Positions 34,144 to 41,751 of a stretch of 48,118 nt of DNA are shown in pieces. The notes beneath the pieces are model-generated. The model saw nothing but the letters and a program-made list of their open reading frames with translations. It was not told where the DNA came from and searched no databases. Made by a program: the position numbers and the translations under genes. Source of the DNA: an uncultured Porphyromonadaceae bacterium (lineage in GTDB: Bacteria; Bacteroidota; Bacteroidia; Bacteroidales; Muribaculaceae); assembly GCA_900552325.1 (NCBI GenBank), contig URZG01000001.1, positions 1 through 48,118 of the forward strand, written 5' to 3'. Each line of letters starts with the position of its first letter. Positions within the stretch are counted from its first letter, which is position 1.

Positions 34144-35556
34144 TTATTTGTTGATTGCGGAAATTACGGCCATGATTTGTTCCGGCGGCATACCTTTGAG
34201 TAGCTCGACCGCCTGTTGAACTCGTTCCTCGTCGGTCAAGCCATCGGCACCAACCATCTTCTTTTTGAATAGCGAGCGAAGGGTATTGTCGGTCTTTGTT
34301 GTATCAAAGCTGCCCATATAGCGCTCTGTGGTCGCGAGGTTGCTATGCCCCAGAATATTCTTGATAGCGGAACTCTCGGCGCCGGATTCCTGAGCAATGT
34401 GAGCAAAAGCATGGCGACTGATGTGCATAGTGAGATTGGTAGTAATCTCGGCCTTCTCTGCAATCTTCTTGAGATACTTGTTTATTAAGGCATTTTTAGC
34501 CGAGATCTGCTGATAGAGTTGATGACGCAATTCCGGCTTCATACGGTCTTTGTCGGCTTGTGAAACGAATTTAGCATAATGTGCCTCGTTGTCAAGCAAA
34601 GGGAAAATATAATCATCCGGCTTGACATCCTCGCGGTGATAGTGACCGAGGATTTCAAGGGCCTGCTCGACAAGAACGAGGTCTCGGTCTTTGTGGTTTT
34701 TGCCCATCTGATAGTGCAGTCGTCCATTCTCTGTGACGTTTCGCCAACGAAGCTGAATCAGGTCAGCTGCACGAATACCGGCGCAATAGTAGCTGAACAG
34801 GAAATAATTCTTACAGTGCCATATTAGCGATCCTTCTTCAAGTTCAAGCGCAATAATGCGCTCCATCTCCGTATCGCTCAACTTTTCTTTCGTCGTCTTC
34901 ACGCCCTTGTATTTGAATACGAGGAAGGGATCCTTCGATGCCTCCATTATGCCGACCTCGATTGCTCGATGAACAAGTGTACGCAAAATGTTAAACTGAA
35001 CTTCGATTGTGTTAGGATGGAGCAATTTGCCCGGTTCACGTTCATTCTCCCATTTGTGGAGGAAGTTGTCAAAGCGGGTCAACAAATCAACAGTCAGGTC
35101 ATCGACGGTTATATCAGCCATACGGCGTTTCTTGCGGAAGGCATCGAGCTTATTGATGAGGCCACAATACTTGCGCCAGTTTCTCCATCCCCCATTATCA
35201 TAAATCATTTGCGCACGTTCACGAGCAAACGCCATAAAAGACGGCGACACATATTCAGCATCCAAATTCTTTATAACCTTAGCGGATGAAACATCACCAT
35301 CTGACGCTAATTCCTGATAAGTTTCATTGGCTTGCACAAGCATCAGGCGCAACTGCTCATTGAGGACTTTAGCCTCAGGAACATTCGCACGAATCCAATT
35401 GTTTCCCTTACATTGAGGATTGAAATCATCAATGCGCTTCAACTGAATCCCTGTTTTCTTCTTTGTGCGTTTGCCCGCAGCCGTGACCATCAGATAAAGA
35501 TTATAAGTCTTATTGCGTGTCGGCTTATGGTCGAGTTCAAATCTAAATGTTGCCAT
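34144..35556 (-). CDS. Tyrosine recombinase (integrase) of the tRNA-Leu element
   Basis: This site-specific integrase has 470 residues. An N-terminal arm-binding region (FRFELDHKPTRNKTYNLYLMV) and a SAM-like core-binding domain (about 105-210) precede the catalytic domain. The expected catalytic residues are present: Arg262 (YYCAGIRAADLIQLRW), His378 and Arg381 (HISRHAFAH), His404 (LGHSNLATT) and Tyr413 (ERYMGS). The gene starts about 190 bases from attR and reads away from it, the usual arrangement. It is expected to recombine the tRNA-Leu 3' end with the element's 13-bp core, using the TTACGTGCA boxes as arm sites. Confidence 0.95.
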   Translation of the reverse strand: MATFRFELDHKPTRNKTYNLYLMVTAAGKRTKKKTGIQLKRIDDFNPQCKGNNWIRANVPEAKVLNEQLRLMLVQANETYQELASDGDVSSAKVIKNLDAEYVSPSFMAFARERAQMIYDNGGWRNWRKYCGLINKLDAFRKKRRMADITVDDLTVDLLTRFDNFLHKWENEREPGKLLHPNTIEVQFNILRTLVHRAIEVGIMEASKDPFLVFKYKGVKTTKEKLSDTEMERIIALELEEGSLIWHCKNYFLFSYYCAGIRAADLIQLRWRNVTENGRLHYQMGKNHKDRDLVLVEQALEILGHYHREDVKPDDYIFPLLDNEAHYAKFVSQADKDRMKPELRHQLYQQISAKNALINKYLKKIAEKAEITTNLTMHISRHAFAHIAQESGAESSAIKNILGHSNLATTERYMGSFDTTKTDNTLRSLFKKKMVGADGLTDEERVQQAVELLKGMPPEQIMAVISAINK

Positions 35557-35606
35557 CTCTCGGAGAGTATAAAAGTTTCACTCTGCAAAGATACGACGAA
35601 TAAATT

Positions 35607-35627
35607 TTACGTGCAATTTTACGTGCA
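35607..35627 (+). other. Right-end arm-type repeats TTACGTGCA x2
   Basis: TTACGTGCA occurs at 35607-35615 and 35619-35627, matching the pair at 16710-16729 inside the left end. They sit between the integrase start and attR, where arm sites or the integrase promoter would be. Confidence 0.65.
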
Positions 35628-35746
35628 AAAATCTTACTTTTCCTTACGCCGAAAGAAATTCAAATGATAAACTTACTGTTATATTTATTTGATAATCAAC
35701 GCAATTAAAATGTAATTAAAGATATTTGAAGGTGATATCAGTAGTT

Positions 35747-35759
35747 CTGTTCTGGGCAC
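35747..35759. other. attR core of the integrated element
   Basis: CTGTTCTGGGCAC is identical to 16641-16653 in tRNA-Leu. The host terminator that formerly followed the tRNA begins 7 bases to the right. Confidence 0.9.
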
Positions 35760-35765
35760 AAAATC

Positions 35766-35800
35766 AACCCCTTAACTCATTGTAGTTTAGGGGTTTTTGT
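35766..35800 (+). terminator. Displaced terminator, originally downstream of tRNA-Leu
   Basis: AACCCCTTAACT (35766-35777) pairs with AGTTTAGGGGTT (35784-35795, one mismatch), followed by TTTGT. It lies directly after attR, exactly where the native tRNA terminator (or that of the older element) would be. Confidence 0.75.
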
Positions 35801-35932
35801 ATTGTTTAGGTATAAACAGGGTATAAACAAACAACACATACCCTCTTTTTCCACCTCCACACGACACAAAAAATGGGCATCCCCTTTCAGAGATACCCAC
35901 GCTATACAATACCATAAACGTTTAAATTATGG

Positions 35933-36190
35933 TTATTGATTATATTGCTCAACCACTGTTTTTGCAGCTTCGATATACGTTGTAAGGTCATCAATAAGAT
36001 TAAATGCTCCATATAAAAAGGCAATGAATGCGCACAGAAAGCCCAATGCACATGACATTAGCCATTGACGCTTACCTCCTTTTCTTATTATGGTAAATCT
36101 CCATAGTAGTGTACTCATTATAAACCCAAAGATAGGACAGAAGGCTATCCAAAATATTATCTTACTCGTTATCTCTTTTTCAATATCCAT
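35933..36190 (-). CDS. Small hypothetical membrane protein
   Basis: The 85-residue protein has two strong hydrophobic segments (IIFWIAFCPIFGFIMSTLLW and LMSCALGFLCAFIAFLYGAF) separated by a basic loop (IIRKGGKRQW), and a short C-terminal helix. No family is recognised. It overlaps the upstream zinc-ribbon protein gene by 22 bases, so the two are probably translated together and may be membrane partners. Confidence 0.65.
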   Translation of the reverse strand: MDIEKEITSKIIFWIAFCPIFGFIMSTLLWRFTIIRKGGKRQWLMSCALGFLCAFIAFLYGAFNLIDDLTTYIEAAKTVVEQYNQ

Positions 36191-36549
36191 CTTACCAAAT
36201 TATATATGTATCCGCCAAATATGGTTGTAAAACCAGTTAAGATTATTACTCGGTTGTTATATCTTTCAAGAAAATAGAATAAATCCAACTGTGAAAGTAT
36301 CAATACCTCTATTATACATATCACCAACCAACATACCCATCCTTTGATATTTAGAACACAAATAAATCTATATATTACTCTTAAGAGTGTTCGTATTGCT
36401 TCAATAGATTCTGAAAATACATTCGAGTCATTATTTGGGGGCAATGGAGGAGGTGTAGATGACACATCATCCCTTAATGGCTGTCCACATTTTGAACAGA
36501 ACAAATCAGATTCGTTTATTGGTGTTCCACAATTATGACAGTACTTCAT
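36169..36549 (-). CDS. Zinc-ribbon membrane protein, unknown function
   Basis: The 126-residue protein starts with a zinc ribbon (YCHNCGTPINESDLFCSKCG, two CxxC pairs), then a Pro-rich linker and two or three hydrophobic segments (IKGWVCWLVICIIEVLILSQ and VIILTGFTTIFGGYIYNLV). This zinc_ribbon_2 plus membrane layout is common in bacterial proteins of unknown role. It overlaps the next, also membrane, gene by 22 bases. Confidence 0.75.
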   Translation of the reverse strand: MKYCHNCGTPINESDLFCSKCGQPLRDDVSSTPPPLPPNNDSNVFSESIEAIRTLLRVIYRFICVLNIKGWVCWLVICIIEVLILSQLDLFYFLERYNNRVIILTGFTTIFGGYIYNLVRWILKKR

Positions 36550-36621
36550 TGCGTTTAATAATATGATTATTTCTTTCTTTAAGAATCTGGATTAAGCTTT
36601 TGTTAGTAAGAACGATGATAT

Positions 36622-36897
36622 TTAATCAGCATCAAACATTCTTGTTTCTATCTTATCCAACTTTGCCTTTTGTTGTTCGGTAAGTTTATTTTCTCTATTT
36701 AACTCATTCATCACAACCCAATATTTTCCCATCTTGTCTTTTATTGCTTCAGCATCGTGCATTCTCCCTTTCCTAATATTCTCAACATAGTCATCACATA
36801 AAGAATCCAACTTCTCAATGTTAGAGTCAATGTTTGAGCATGATATGAGCAGAAAACAAAATAAAGGGAATATACGGTTATGATACTTTATCTTCAT
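36622..36897 (-). CDS. Small hypothetical lipoprotein
   Basis: The 91-residue protein has a basic start, a hydrophobic segment and a lipobox LLISC, so it is probably anchored to a membrane by a lipidated Cys. The mature part is helical and charged (LDSLCDDYVENIRKGRMHDA, NRENKLTEQQKAKLDKIETR). No family is recognised. It starts 7 bases after the next lipoprotein gene, suggesting cotranscription. Confidence 0.7.
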   Translation of the reverse strand: MKIKYHNRIFPLFCFLLISCSNIDSNIEKLDSLCDDYVENIRKGRMHDAEAIKDKMGKYWVVMNELNRENKLTEQQKAKLDKIETRMFDAD

Positions 36898-36904
36898 ATC
36901 TGTA

Positions 36905-37549
36905 TTAGTTATTTAATTTTTCAAACGCCTCTCCCAAAATAGACATATCATCTATTTGAAACGTATATGTACTTGGCACTACGCCCTCTCTTTCATCGCT
37001 AAAATAGAATTTCAAGGTTTTATCTCCGTCATAGCCTACAGGACTAACCATATATCCCCATCCAACATCATGAGGCCTTAATGTGGCAATTCCATTAGAA
37101 TCAAAACTTAACCCAATTATGCCATCACAGTATTCTCCTGAGGGATATTTCTTTCCTCTTATTTTCCCATGTAAATATTCTCTCTTTACCAAATGGCTAT
37201 TATATTCAGCAAACTTAAAATACATGGTGATATCCTTATCCACACTTAGTATCACTCTTAAATCCTCATTAGTGGAGGCACTATTTGAGAATTTACCCTC
37301 TATCATAGTTTGAAGAAATTTTTCTCCCGTAGGTGATTCAAATTCATCTACAAACTCCTTTTCTTCCCAAATTGAAATAACATCTTCATCAGTTTTTACA
37401 GTTGTGTCGTTATCCTTAGCTGCGTGATTGGAGGTGCAACATACCAAGGAAAGTGCCAGGCTACATCCAAGAGCCACAAAAAGAGAAAGCACACATCCAA
37501 TCTTAGGAGGTCTACTTCTTCCAACTCTGAAAATTACAGGATTTTTCAT
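36905..37549 (-). CDS. Hypothetical lipoprotein
   Basis: The 214-residue protein has an N-terminal signal with several hydrophobic residues and a Cys pair at LSLVCCTSN, probably a lipobox. The mature part is soluble and beta-rich in appearance (IMYFKFAEYNS-like strands: DITMYFKFAEY, TLKFYFSDEREG). No family is recognised. It follows the structured non-coding segment (37639-37800) and is the first of four leftward genes in this part of the insertion. Confidence 0.7.
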   Translation of the reverse strand: MKNPVIFRVGRSRPPKIGCVLSLFVALGCSLALSLVCCTSNHAAKDNDTTVKTDEDVISIWEEKEFVDEFESPTGEKFLQTMIEGKFSNSASTNEDLRVILSVDKDITMYFKFAEYNSHLVKREYLHGKIRGKKYPSGEYCDGIIGLSFDSNGIATLRPHDVGWGYMVSPVGYDGDKTLKFYFSDEREGVVPSTYTFQIDDMSILGEAFEKLNN

Positions 37550-37602
37550 CGGGTATGGTCTATTTTAGTTATTTGCAATATTGCCGCTCTCTATTATTGC
37601 CA

Positions 37603-37621
37603 CACCACAAAAATAGTGGTG
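37603..37621. terminator. Small hairpin before the lipoprotein genes
   Basis: CACCAC (37603-37608) pairs with GTGGTG (37616-37621) with an A/T loop. It lies between the structured segment and the lipoprotein gene; direction and role are uncertain. Confidence 0.3.
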
Positions 37622-37638
37622 GGCTTTTGCGTTCATAT

Positions 37639-37800
37639 AACTTAGAGGTACTGGCTTACCCAACGGATATATAAACACTAAGCCCACCGCAACCATACCC
37701 ATGAGGGTACGGCTAATCAGTGAGCGTTCAGTGCTTATTGCCTCTATCCGTTTGAAAAGTGCCAGTTTTCTAAGTTAAGACAATAGCATTAAACGCTATT
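37639..37800. other. Highly structured non-coding segment, candidate replication origin or ncRNA
   Basis: Nested pairings are visible. 37639-37655 (AACTTAGAGGTACTGGC) pairs with 37761-37776 (GCCAGTTTTCTAAGTT). Inside this, AACGGATA (37662-37669) pairs with TATCCGTT (37745-37752). In the centre TACCC/GGGTA (37696-37700, 37705-37709) forms a tight hairpin. A further stem AATAGC/GCTATT lies at 37782-37800. The 37550-37919 gap has no gene. It sits directly downstream of the replication-protein gene, where a rolling-circle origin could be placed. Confidence 0.6.
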
Positions 37801-37919
37801 CGTTCTAAATATGAAGCGGACATGACCTTTGCCATATCCGCTTGCAAAATTAGTGAAAATTTCTCATTTAGTAATCATAACGGGCTGACTTTATTTGCAC
37901 ATACACTAATTATTACTTC

Positions 37920-38858
37920 CTATCGGTAGTATCTGACTGCATCGGCAATCTTCTTATCAAGTTCGGTAATCACATCGCTCTTGACTGTCAAACCCTCTCT
38001 TATCGCACATGAATCCTTTACAGCCTGCCTTAAATCGTGCGCTTGTTTAGCATTGAGCCTACCACATTTTTGACCCTCTGCAATACGGTTGAGAAATTCT
38101 ACCTCCCCTCCCATATCACCAATCCAAGCCAACAATGCCATTCTGTGAAGTTGTCTGGTAGTCTTTATCGTGTCAAAGTTTAAGACAGCATCATTAATCT
38201 TACTTATGGCTCGGTACGCATCGCGCCATCGCTTCAAGAGATTAATATAGAACACCTCGTCATAAAGCATAGCACCAGTCACTCTTTCCTCTTTGAAAGT
38301 CGCGCCTAATCGCTTCATATAGCGTTGTTCATACCTCAACACATTAATACTGCAAAAATCATTGGGAATCGGTATCTTTTTCTCTCGCTGTTCTCTTATC
38401 TTATCGTAGAAGCATAAAGTCTCATCGCGTCTATGATAGTAAAGAGAGTTGGGTTGAACCAATCTATTAGCGTATGACAATACCCCCAAGTGTTCAAGAT
38501 ACACTGATACGGGGTGACGGGTGACAATGTTTTCTGCGACATCAAGACGTGTTACACTCGCTTTTTTCATCGGCAAATGCAATTCATCCGACAGCTTTTC
38601 AATCACGCATTGTATATCTCTGCGACCCATACTTTGAAAATTATCGCCAAGATACCATTTGCACAATGAGCCATCCTTAACATTTACCTTCCACTGGTTG
38701 ATTGAAACGGTGTAGTTTCCAAGTGAGCCTGTAACAACGATATTGCCATTGTAGTCATGGACTGCTACCCTGTCAAGGCAAGGGGTGACTTCTGCTAAAA
38801 AATCAACACCCTCCACCTCGGCTTGGGTCAGACTGAAATTTACTGTGTCTAACATCAT
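37920..38858 (-). CDS. Phage/plasmid replication protein (II/X-like, rolling-circle type suspected)
   Basis: The 312-residue protein resembles the replication initiators of filamentous phages and small plasmids found in Bacteroidetes. It has an N-terminal strand MLDTVNFSLT, a central ASVTRLDVAENI with acidic residue, SLYYHRRDETLCFYDKIRE and VLRYEQRYMKRLG, which are landmarks of that group. Such proteins nick an origin and start rolling-circle copying. The catalytic tyrosine cannot be assigned with certainty. It follows the 153-residue gene by 39 bases and is followed by the structured segment that may be its origin. Confidence 0.65.
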   Translation of the reverse strand: MMLDTVNFSLTQAEVEGVDFLAEVTPCLDRVAVHDYNGNIVVTGSLGNYTVSINQWKVNVKDGSLCKWYLGDNFQSMGRRDIQCVIEKLSDELHLPMKKASVTRLDVAENIVTRHPVSVYLEHLGVLSYANRLVQPNSLYYHRRDETLCFYDKIREQREKKIPIPNDFCSINVLRYEQRYMKRLGATFKEERVTGAMLYDEVFYINLLKRWRDAYRAISKINDAVLNFDTIKTTRQLHRMALLAWIGDMGGEVEFLNRIAEGQKCGRLNAKQAHDLRQAVKDSCAIREGLTVKSDVITELDKKIADAVRYYR

Positions 38859-38897
38859 AATTACTGAATCGGTAATTTGTGACAGCTTACTATAAAA

Positions 38898-39359
38898 TCA
38901 GTCTGCGCTGTATGGTTTGGCTTGTTCTCTGAGGTATTCAATGTCCTCATCCAATTCGCCATCAACAAACATCGTGTGATACATCTTTTGATTATGCTTC
39001 TTACCTCGGATGACAAAGACCTCCATTTTCTTATAGTCCTCGGAAAAGAGAAATAGAAGAGCATCATCAGTGCCTTTCATATCTCCAAAAGCCATGTGAA
39101 GATTATCCACATCGGGAGTATAGATACTTGACCAACTATTGTTGCCATCCGTTATTGCAATATCCGCTTTTCTCTTCGCGTTTGCACTGAAAGAATCGGG
39201 CAGTCCGGTCAGATAGCAATACAGGCGCACAATCTTATCACGTCCTGTTTTCTTTTTACTCTCAATCGGCTCATATCCTCCTGTGAGAAATGTGCAGTCA
39301 AGCCTATGCGACTTGATTACTCGCTTTTCCTCAAAGCAAAAGTAGTCTGTCAGTATCAT
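38898..39359 (-). CDS. Hypothetical protein between HTH and replication genes
   Basis: The 153-residue soluble protein is unrecognised, with mixed strands (LDCTFLTGGYEPIESKKKTG, DALLFLFSEDYKKMEVFVIR). Its start overlaps the stop of the HTH gene by 4 bases (ATGA), indicating translational coupling. The trio HTH, this protein and the replication protein look like one control/replication module. Confidence 0.72.
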   Translation of the reverse strand: MILTDYFCFEEKRVIKSHRLDCTFLTGGYEPIESKKKTGRDKIVRLYCYLTGLPDSFSANAKRKADIAITDGNNSWSSIYTPDVDNLHMAFGDMKGTDDALLFLFSEDYKKMEVFVIRGKKHNQKMYHTMFVDGELDEDIEYLREQAKPYSAD

Positions 39360-39649
39360 ACGGCTCGCCCTTTCCCCATAAGGATTTTATTCGCACGGTC
39401 GGCAATCTCTGTTGAGGTAGCCACGCGATTCTGTTGTAACCACGCCTCCAGTTCGCTACGGTTGAAGTAGCACATTTTTCCTGTTGGCTTGTAGTGAGGA
39501 ATCTCCCCACGCATTGTGAGCTTGTAGAGATAACTCTTGCTTATCCCCATGTATCTGCTCGCTTCGTCACTCGTCAGCACTTCTTTGGTGCAGAACAGAG
39601 TGTTTGCCGTTATGAGGTCGGCTAACCCATTAATGTCCTCCTGTTTCAT
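39356..39649 (-). CDS. Excisionase-like helix-turn-helix protein (HTH_17)
   Basis: The 97-residue protein has a MerR-like winged helix in the middle: LTSDEASRYMGISKSYLYKLTMRGEIPHY, then GKMCYFNRSELEAWL. This form is typical of excisionases and of small regulators in Bacteroidetes mobile elements. Here it is first in a leftward operon with the replication protein, so it could control replication rather than excision. A near-perfect 32-bp palindrome lies about 155 bases upstream. Confidence 0.8.
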   Translation of the reverse strand: MKQEDINGLADLITANTLFCTKEVLTSDEASRYMGISKSYLYKLTMRGEIPHYKPTGKMCYFNRSELEAWLQQNRVATSTEIADRANKILMGKGRAV

Positions 39650-39804
39650 TTCATATTTATTTAGGAGGTTAGGGCTTCTGGGGGTAGGTGCAAGTCAGTC
39701 CCGTCTTTACCCTTTGACAATGCAATTAATAGGTCTTGCACTCCCTATCATTGATTGACATTGCAAAGGTAGTGTATCAAGAGACGTTTAATATTAGCAA
39801 AAAA

Positions 39805-39836
39805 ATAGCATCTAATATCGCGATATTAAATGCTAT
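39805..39836. repeat. 32-bp near-perfect palindrome
   Basis: The two 16-base halves (39805-39820 and 39821-39836) are complementary except for one pair; the inner 16 bases TAATATCGCGATATTA are perfect. It lies between the HTH gene and the broken gene to the right. It could be an operator of the HTH protein, a cruciform at an origin, or a recombination site. Confidence 0.75.
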
Positions 39837-39858
39837 ATGCTATTAAATTTTTCAACGA

Positions 39859-40194
39859 TTAGAATTGAGAGCAAATTGCATCTAACTCTCTTTCTGTAAA
39901 TATATAGTTATCCCTCATATACTTATTGTAACCACTCACATTACCAATATCCCCAAATTCATTTTTCACTTGCGTATAGGTGGGTTTCAGTATTTAATTT
40001 GCAATACAGGCTGCATAAATAACCCTCGCCACGTCTTTACCTTTTTTACCATCAATAAGAGTATGTAGTATTTGTAAAATCCTTTCTTGCTCCTTACTAT
40101 CTCCCAAAATCTGATTTATGAATAGTGTTTTTGCCTGACCTTTTTGGTCTGCCTCTATGTGATTCAATCGCTGTTTCATCTTTAACCTCCACAT
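39859..40194 (-). pseudogene. Hypothetical gene broken by an in-frame stop codon
   Basis: The first 66 codons (40194-39997, HIEADQKGQAKTLFINQIL ... KKGKDVARVIYAACIAN) end in TAA at 39996-39994. The same frame continues for 44 more protein-like codons (ILKPTYTQVKNEFGDIGN, then SGYNKYMRDNYIFTERELDA) to a TAA at 39861-39859. A single base change (for example TTA to TAA) would explain the break. The family is not named with confidence, though the C-terminal pattern reminds me of small Bacteroidetes element proteins. Alternatively the 66-residue product is functional. Confidence 0.6.
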
Positions 40195-40213
40195 TGCTTA
40201 CTCCATTCAATAA

Positions 40214-40513
40214 TTATTCAGCATAGCTTTTCATACGAGTGTATTCTGCTATAAGAATCTTACTATGGCCTTTCAATATTTTAATTCCATATCGCTCTTG
40301 CATTTTTATCAAATCATGGTGATTTTCCAATAATACACAATCTAACATAATAGTAAATTGAATGATTCTACTATGAAGCATAGTCGTAGACTTTACAACT
40401 ATATCCTCATCTAATATACTGCCAATATGGTTTTTAAAGTTTAAACATTGAGCATCACAAACTTCTCTCCATTGTAGAAGCATTGCTTTTTTCGGCTTGG
40501 GCAAAGTAAACAT
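40214..40513 (-). CDS. Small hypothetical protein at the right edge of the insertion
   Basis: The 99-residue protein is helical and mixed-charge (MFTLPKPKKAMLLQWREVCD, LLENHHDLIKMQERYGIKIL). No membrane segment or known domain is recognised. It is the last AT-rich gene before host-like DNA resumes and lies 19 bases upstream of the broken gene; the two may once have formed one unit. Confidence 0.6.
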   Translation of the reverse strand: MFTLPKPKKAMLLQWREVCDAQCLNFKNHIGSILDEDIVVKSTTMLHSRIIQFTIMLDCVLLENHHDLIKMQERYGIKILKGHSKILIAEYTRMKSYAE

Positions 40514-40515
40514 GA

Positions 40516-40539
40516 TTTTGGCTATTTTGATACACCCTC
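40516..40539. repeat. Partial copy of the host intergenic repeat flank
   Basis: TTTTGGCTATTTTGATACAC followed by CCTC closely resembles the right flank of the host repeat family (TTTTAGGCAATTTTGATACA). The GC-rich core palindrome is missing. It marks the point where host sequence resumes. Confidence 0.55.
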
Positions 40540-40559
40540 AGACTCTTGAGACAGTATTG

Positions 40560-41594
40560 TCAGAAGTGAGCGACAAACTCCAGAACAAGTTTGTTGCGGT
40601 CTGAGATGCCCGGCGTAACGTCGGAGGCGTAGAAGTATTGTTCGTAGTTAAACCTGACATCGGCCTGGAGCTTACCGCGCCCCATACACAGGGTTATGCC
40701 GCCGGTAAGACGGTGGCGTGCCGGATCGTCGGCCACGAGCGCTCCGCTGTCGTCGCGCTTGCCGGAACTGTGATCCGACATGTAGTCATAACGTCCTAAG
40801 AATGATATGGCCGAGACACCTTTCTTCATCGGCAGACGGTACGCCGCAAATGCATCAACTGCATTCACAGCCCTGAAGGCTCCACGGGCGTAATGTTTTC
40901 GCAGATACTCGGCTTCGACATGCCAGCGGCCGTCATCCCAATAGGATCCGGCGTCATACATCATCACGTTCACATCCGCAGCCCTTGCCTTCTGACAACT
41001 GACAGTAACATTAAGATGCCGCGACAACATCGCCGAACCTTTTACAGAAAATTTCAGATCGTCGGTCCAGAAATTTTTCTGGTTGGTCAGCCCCGAGCCG
41101 TTGAAAATCCCGCCTTCAAGTGTAACCGGCACTCTGCTGCCGACAGTCCACGCCACAGCCGCGCCGACATCGCGCACGTTCCCTACCTGCTTGGCGATGA
41201 ACGAACGATTGGCGAAATACTGCAGATGGGGCGAACGGTGGGCGTCTATGGTGAACGGCACACGCATCTGCCCCGCAGTGAAACGCAACTTCGGTTTCGG
41301 CTGGTACCTCACGTATGCGTCCAGCATCTTGATGGCGCCCTCGTCGGAAAGGTCGATCTCAGCTTTATATCCCACAGTGCCGATCACCTTGCCCTCCACA
41401 CTCAGGCGCGCGTTGCGTACCTCGAAACGCCCCTTGCCTATCTGCGGCTCATACTCGTATTTGGCACGGATCGTACCGTGCAGCTCCGGAAGATATTCCT
41501 TTCCGCGCGACACCTCCGGCGCGTCTTGCCCCACAGCACGCAGACCGCAAGCCAAGGCGACAGCCGTCAGTACAGTAACAATAACTTTCTCCAT
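40560..41594 (-). CDS. OprP/OprO-like porin (phosphate-selective porin family)
   Basis: This outer-membrane beta-barrel protein has 344 residues from the ATG at 41594. This start gives a clean signal peptide (MEKVIVTVLTAVALACGLRA) ending near VGQDA; the upstream in-frame start would bury it. Strand-like alternation with family marks follows: RFEVRNARLSVEGKV, GYKAEIDLSD, DAYVRYQPKPKLRFTAGQMR and FTIDAHRSPHL. It ends with the terminal aromatic signature KLVLEFVAHF. Substrate preference (phosphate or polyanion) is known for some relatives but not shown here. Confidence 0.88.
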   Translation of the reverse strand: MEKVIVTVLTAVALACGLRAVGQDAPEVSRGKEYLPELHGTIRAKYEYEPQIGKGRFEVRNARLSVEGKVIGTVGYKAEIDLSDEGAIKMLDAYVRYQPKPKLRFTAGQMRVPFTIDAHRSPHLQYFANRSFIAKQVGNVRDVGAAVAWTVGSRVPVTLEGGIFNGSGLTNQKNFWTDDLKFSVKGSAMLSRHLNVTVSCQKARAADVNVMMYDAGSYWDDGRWHVEAEYLRKHYARGAFRAVNAVDAFAAYRLPMKKGVSAISFLGRYDYMSDHSSGKRDDSGALVADDPARHRLTGGITLCMGRGKLQADVRFNYEQYFYASDVTPGISDRNKLVLEFVAHF

Positions 41595-41751
41595 CAATAT
41601 GCTTCTTATGCGCCGCAAAGTTCGCACGAAACTGTTTCATACCCGTGTGCATATCTTTAAGAATATGTTAAATCTGCGCGAGTAACGGATAAGTGCCATA
41701 ACCGCCTGCTTCCGGGCAATTATGGCACTTGTTCAAGGGAGAGGGGCCGGA

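Larger units (their letters stand above)
16641..35759. mobile_element. tRNA-Leu-integrated element (about 19.1 kb) carrying two defence-like modules
   Basis: The boundaries are the 13-bp direct repeats at tRNA-Leu and beside the integrase. Supporting signs: a tyrosine recombinase at the right end, paired TTACGTGCA boxes just inside both ends, a visibly lower GC content than the host flanks, an excisionase-like HTH, and every gene reading leftward. There are no structural phage genes, relaxase or conjugation genes, so it is best called a genomic island or satellite-type integrative element. The cargo consists of the XRE/S1-NOV/helicase-PIN/RT/BRO-Fic operon and the AlbA_2 plus TOTE-type pair. 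Confidence 0.88.
35760..40513. mobile_element. Second, integrase-less AT-rich insertion (probable remnant or satellite)
   Basis: The stretch between attR and the porin gene has the low GC content and leftward gene order of mobile DNA, not of the host. It carries a phage/plasmid replication protein, an excisionase-like HTH, small membrane proteins and lipoproteins, structured DNA and a broken gene. No integrase, relaxase or coat genes are seen. It begins with a GGTATAAACA direct repeat (35809-35818, 35820-35829), similar in style to arm sites. It appears to have integrated earlier at the same tRNA-Leu and been pushed away by the newer element. The right boundary near 40,513 is inferred only from host-like sequence resuming. 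Confidence 0.55.

Noticed and set aside
16641..35759. Prophage or conjugative element
   Set aside because: No capsid, terminase, tail, relaxase or type IV secretion genes are present, only an integrase, a directionality factor and cargo.
38861..39067. 68-codon minus-strand frame
   Set aside because: It overlaps the better-supported 153-residue gene in another frame and lacks a plausible start context.
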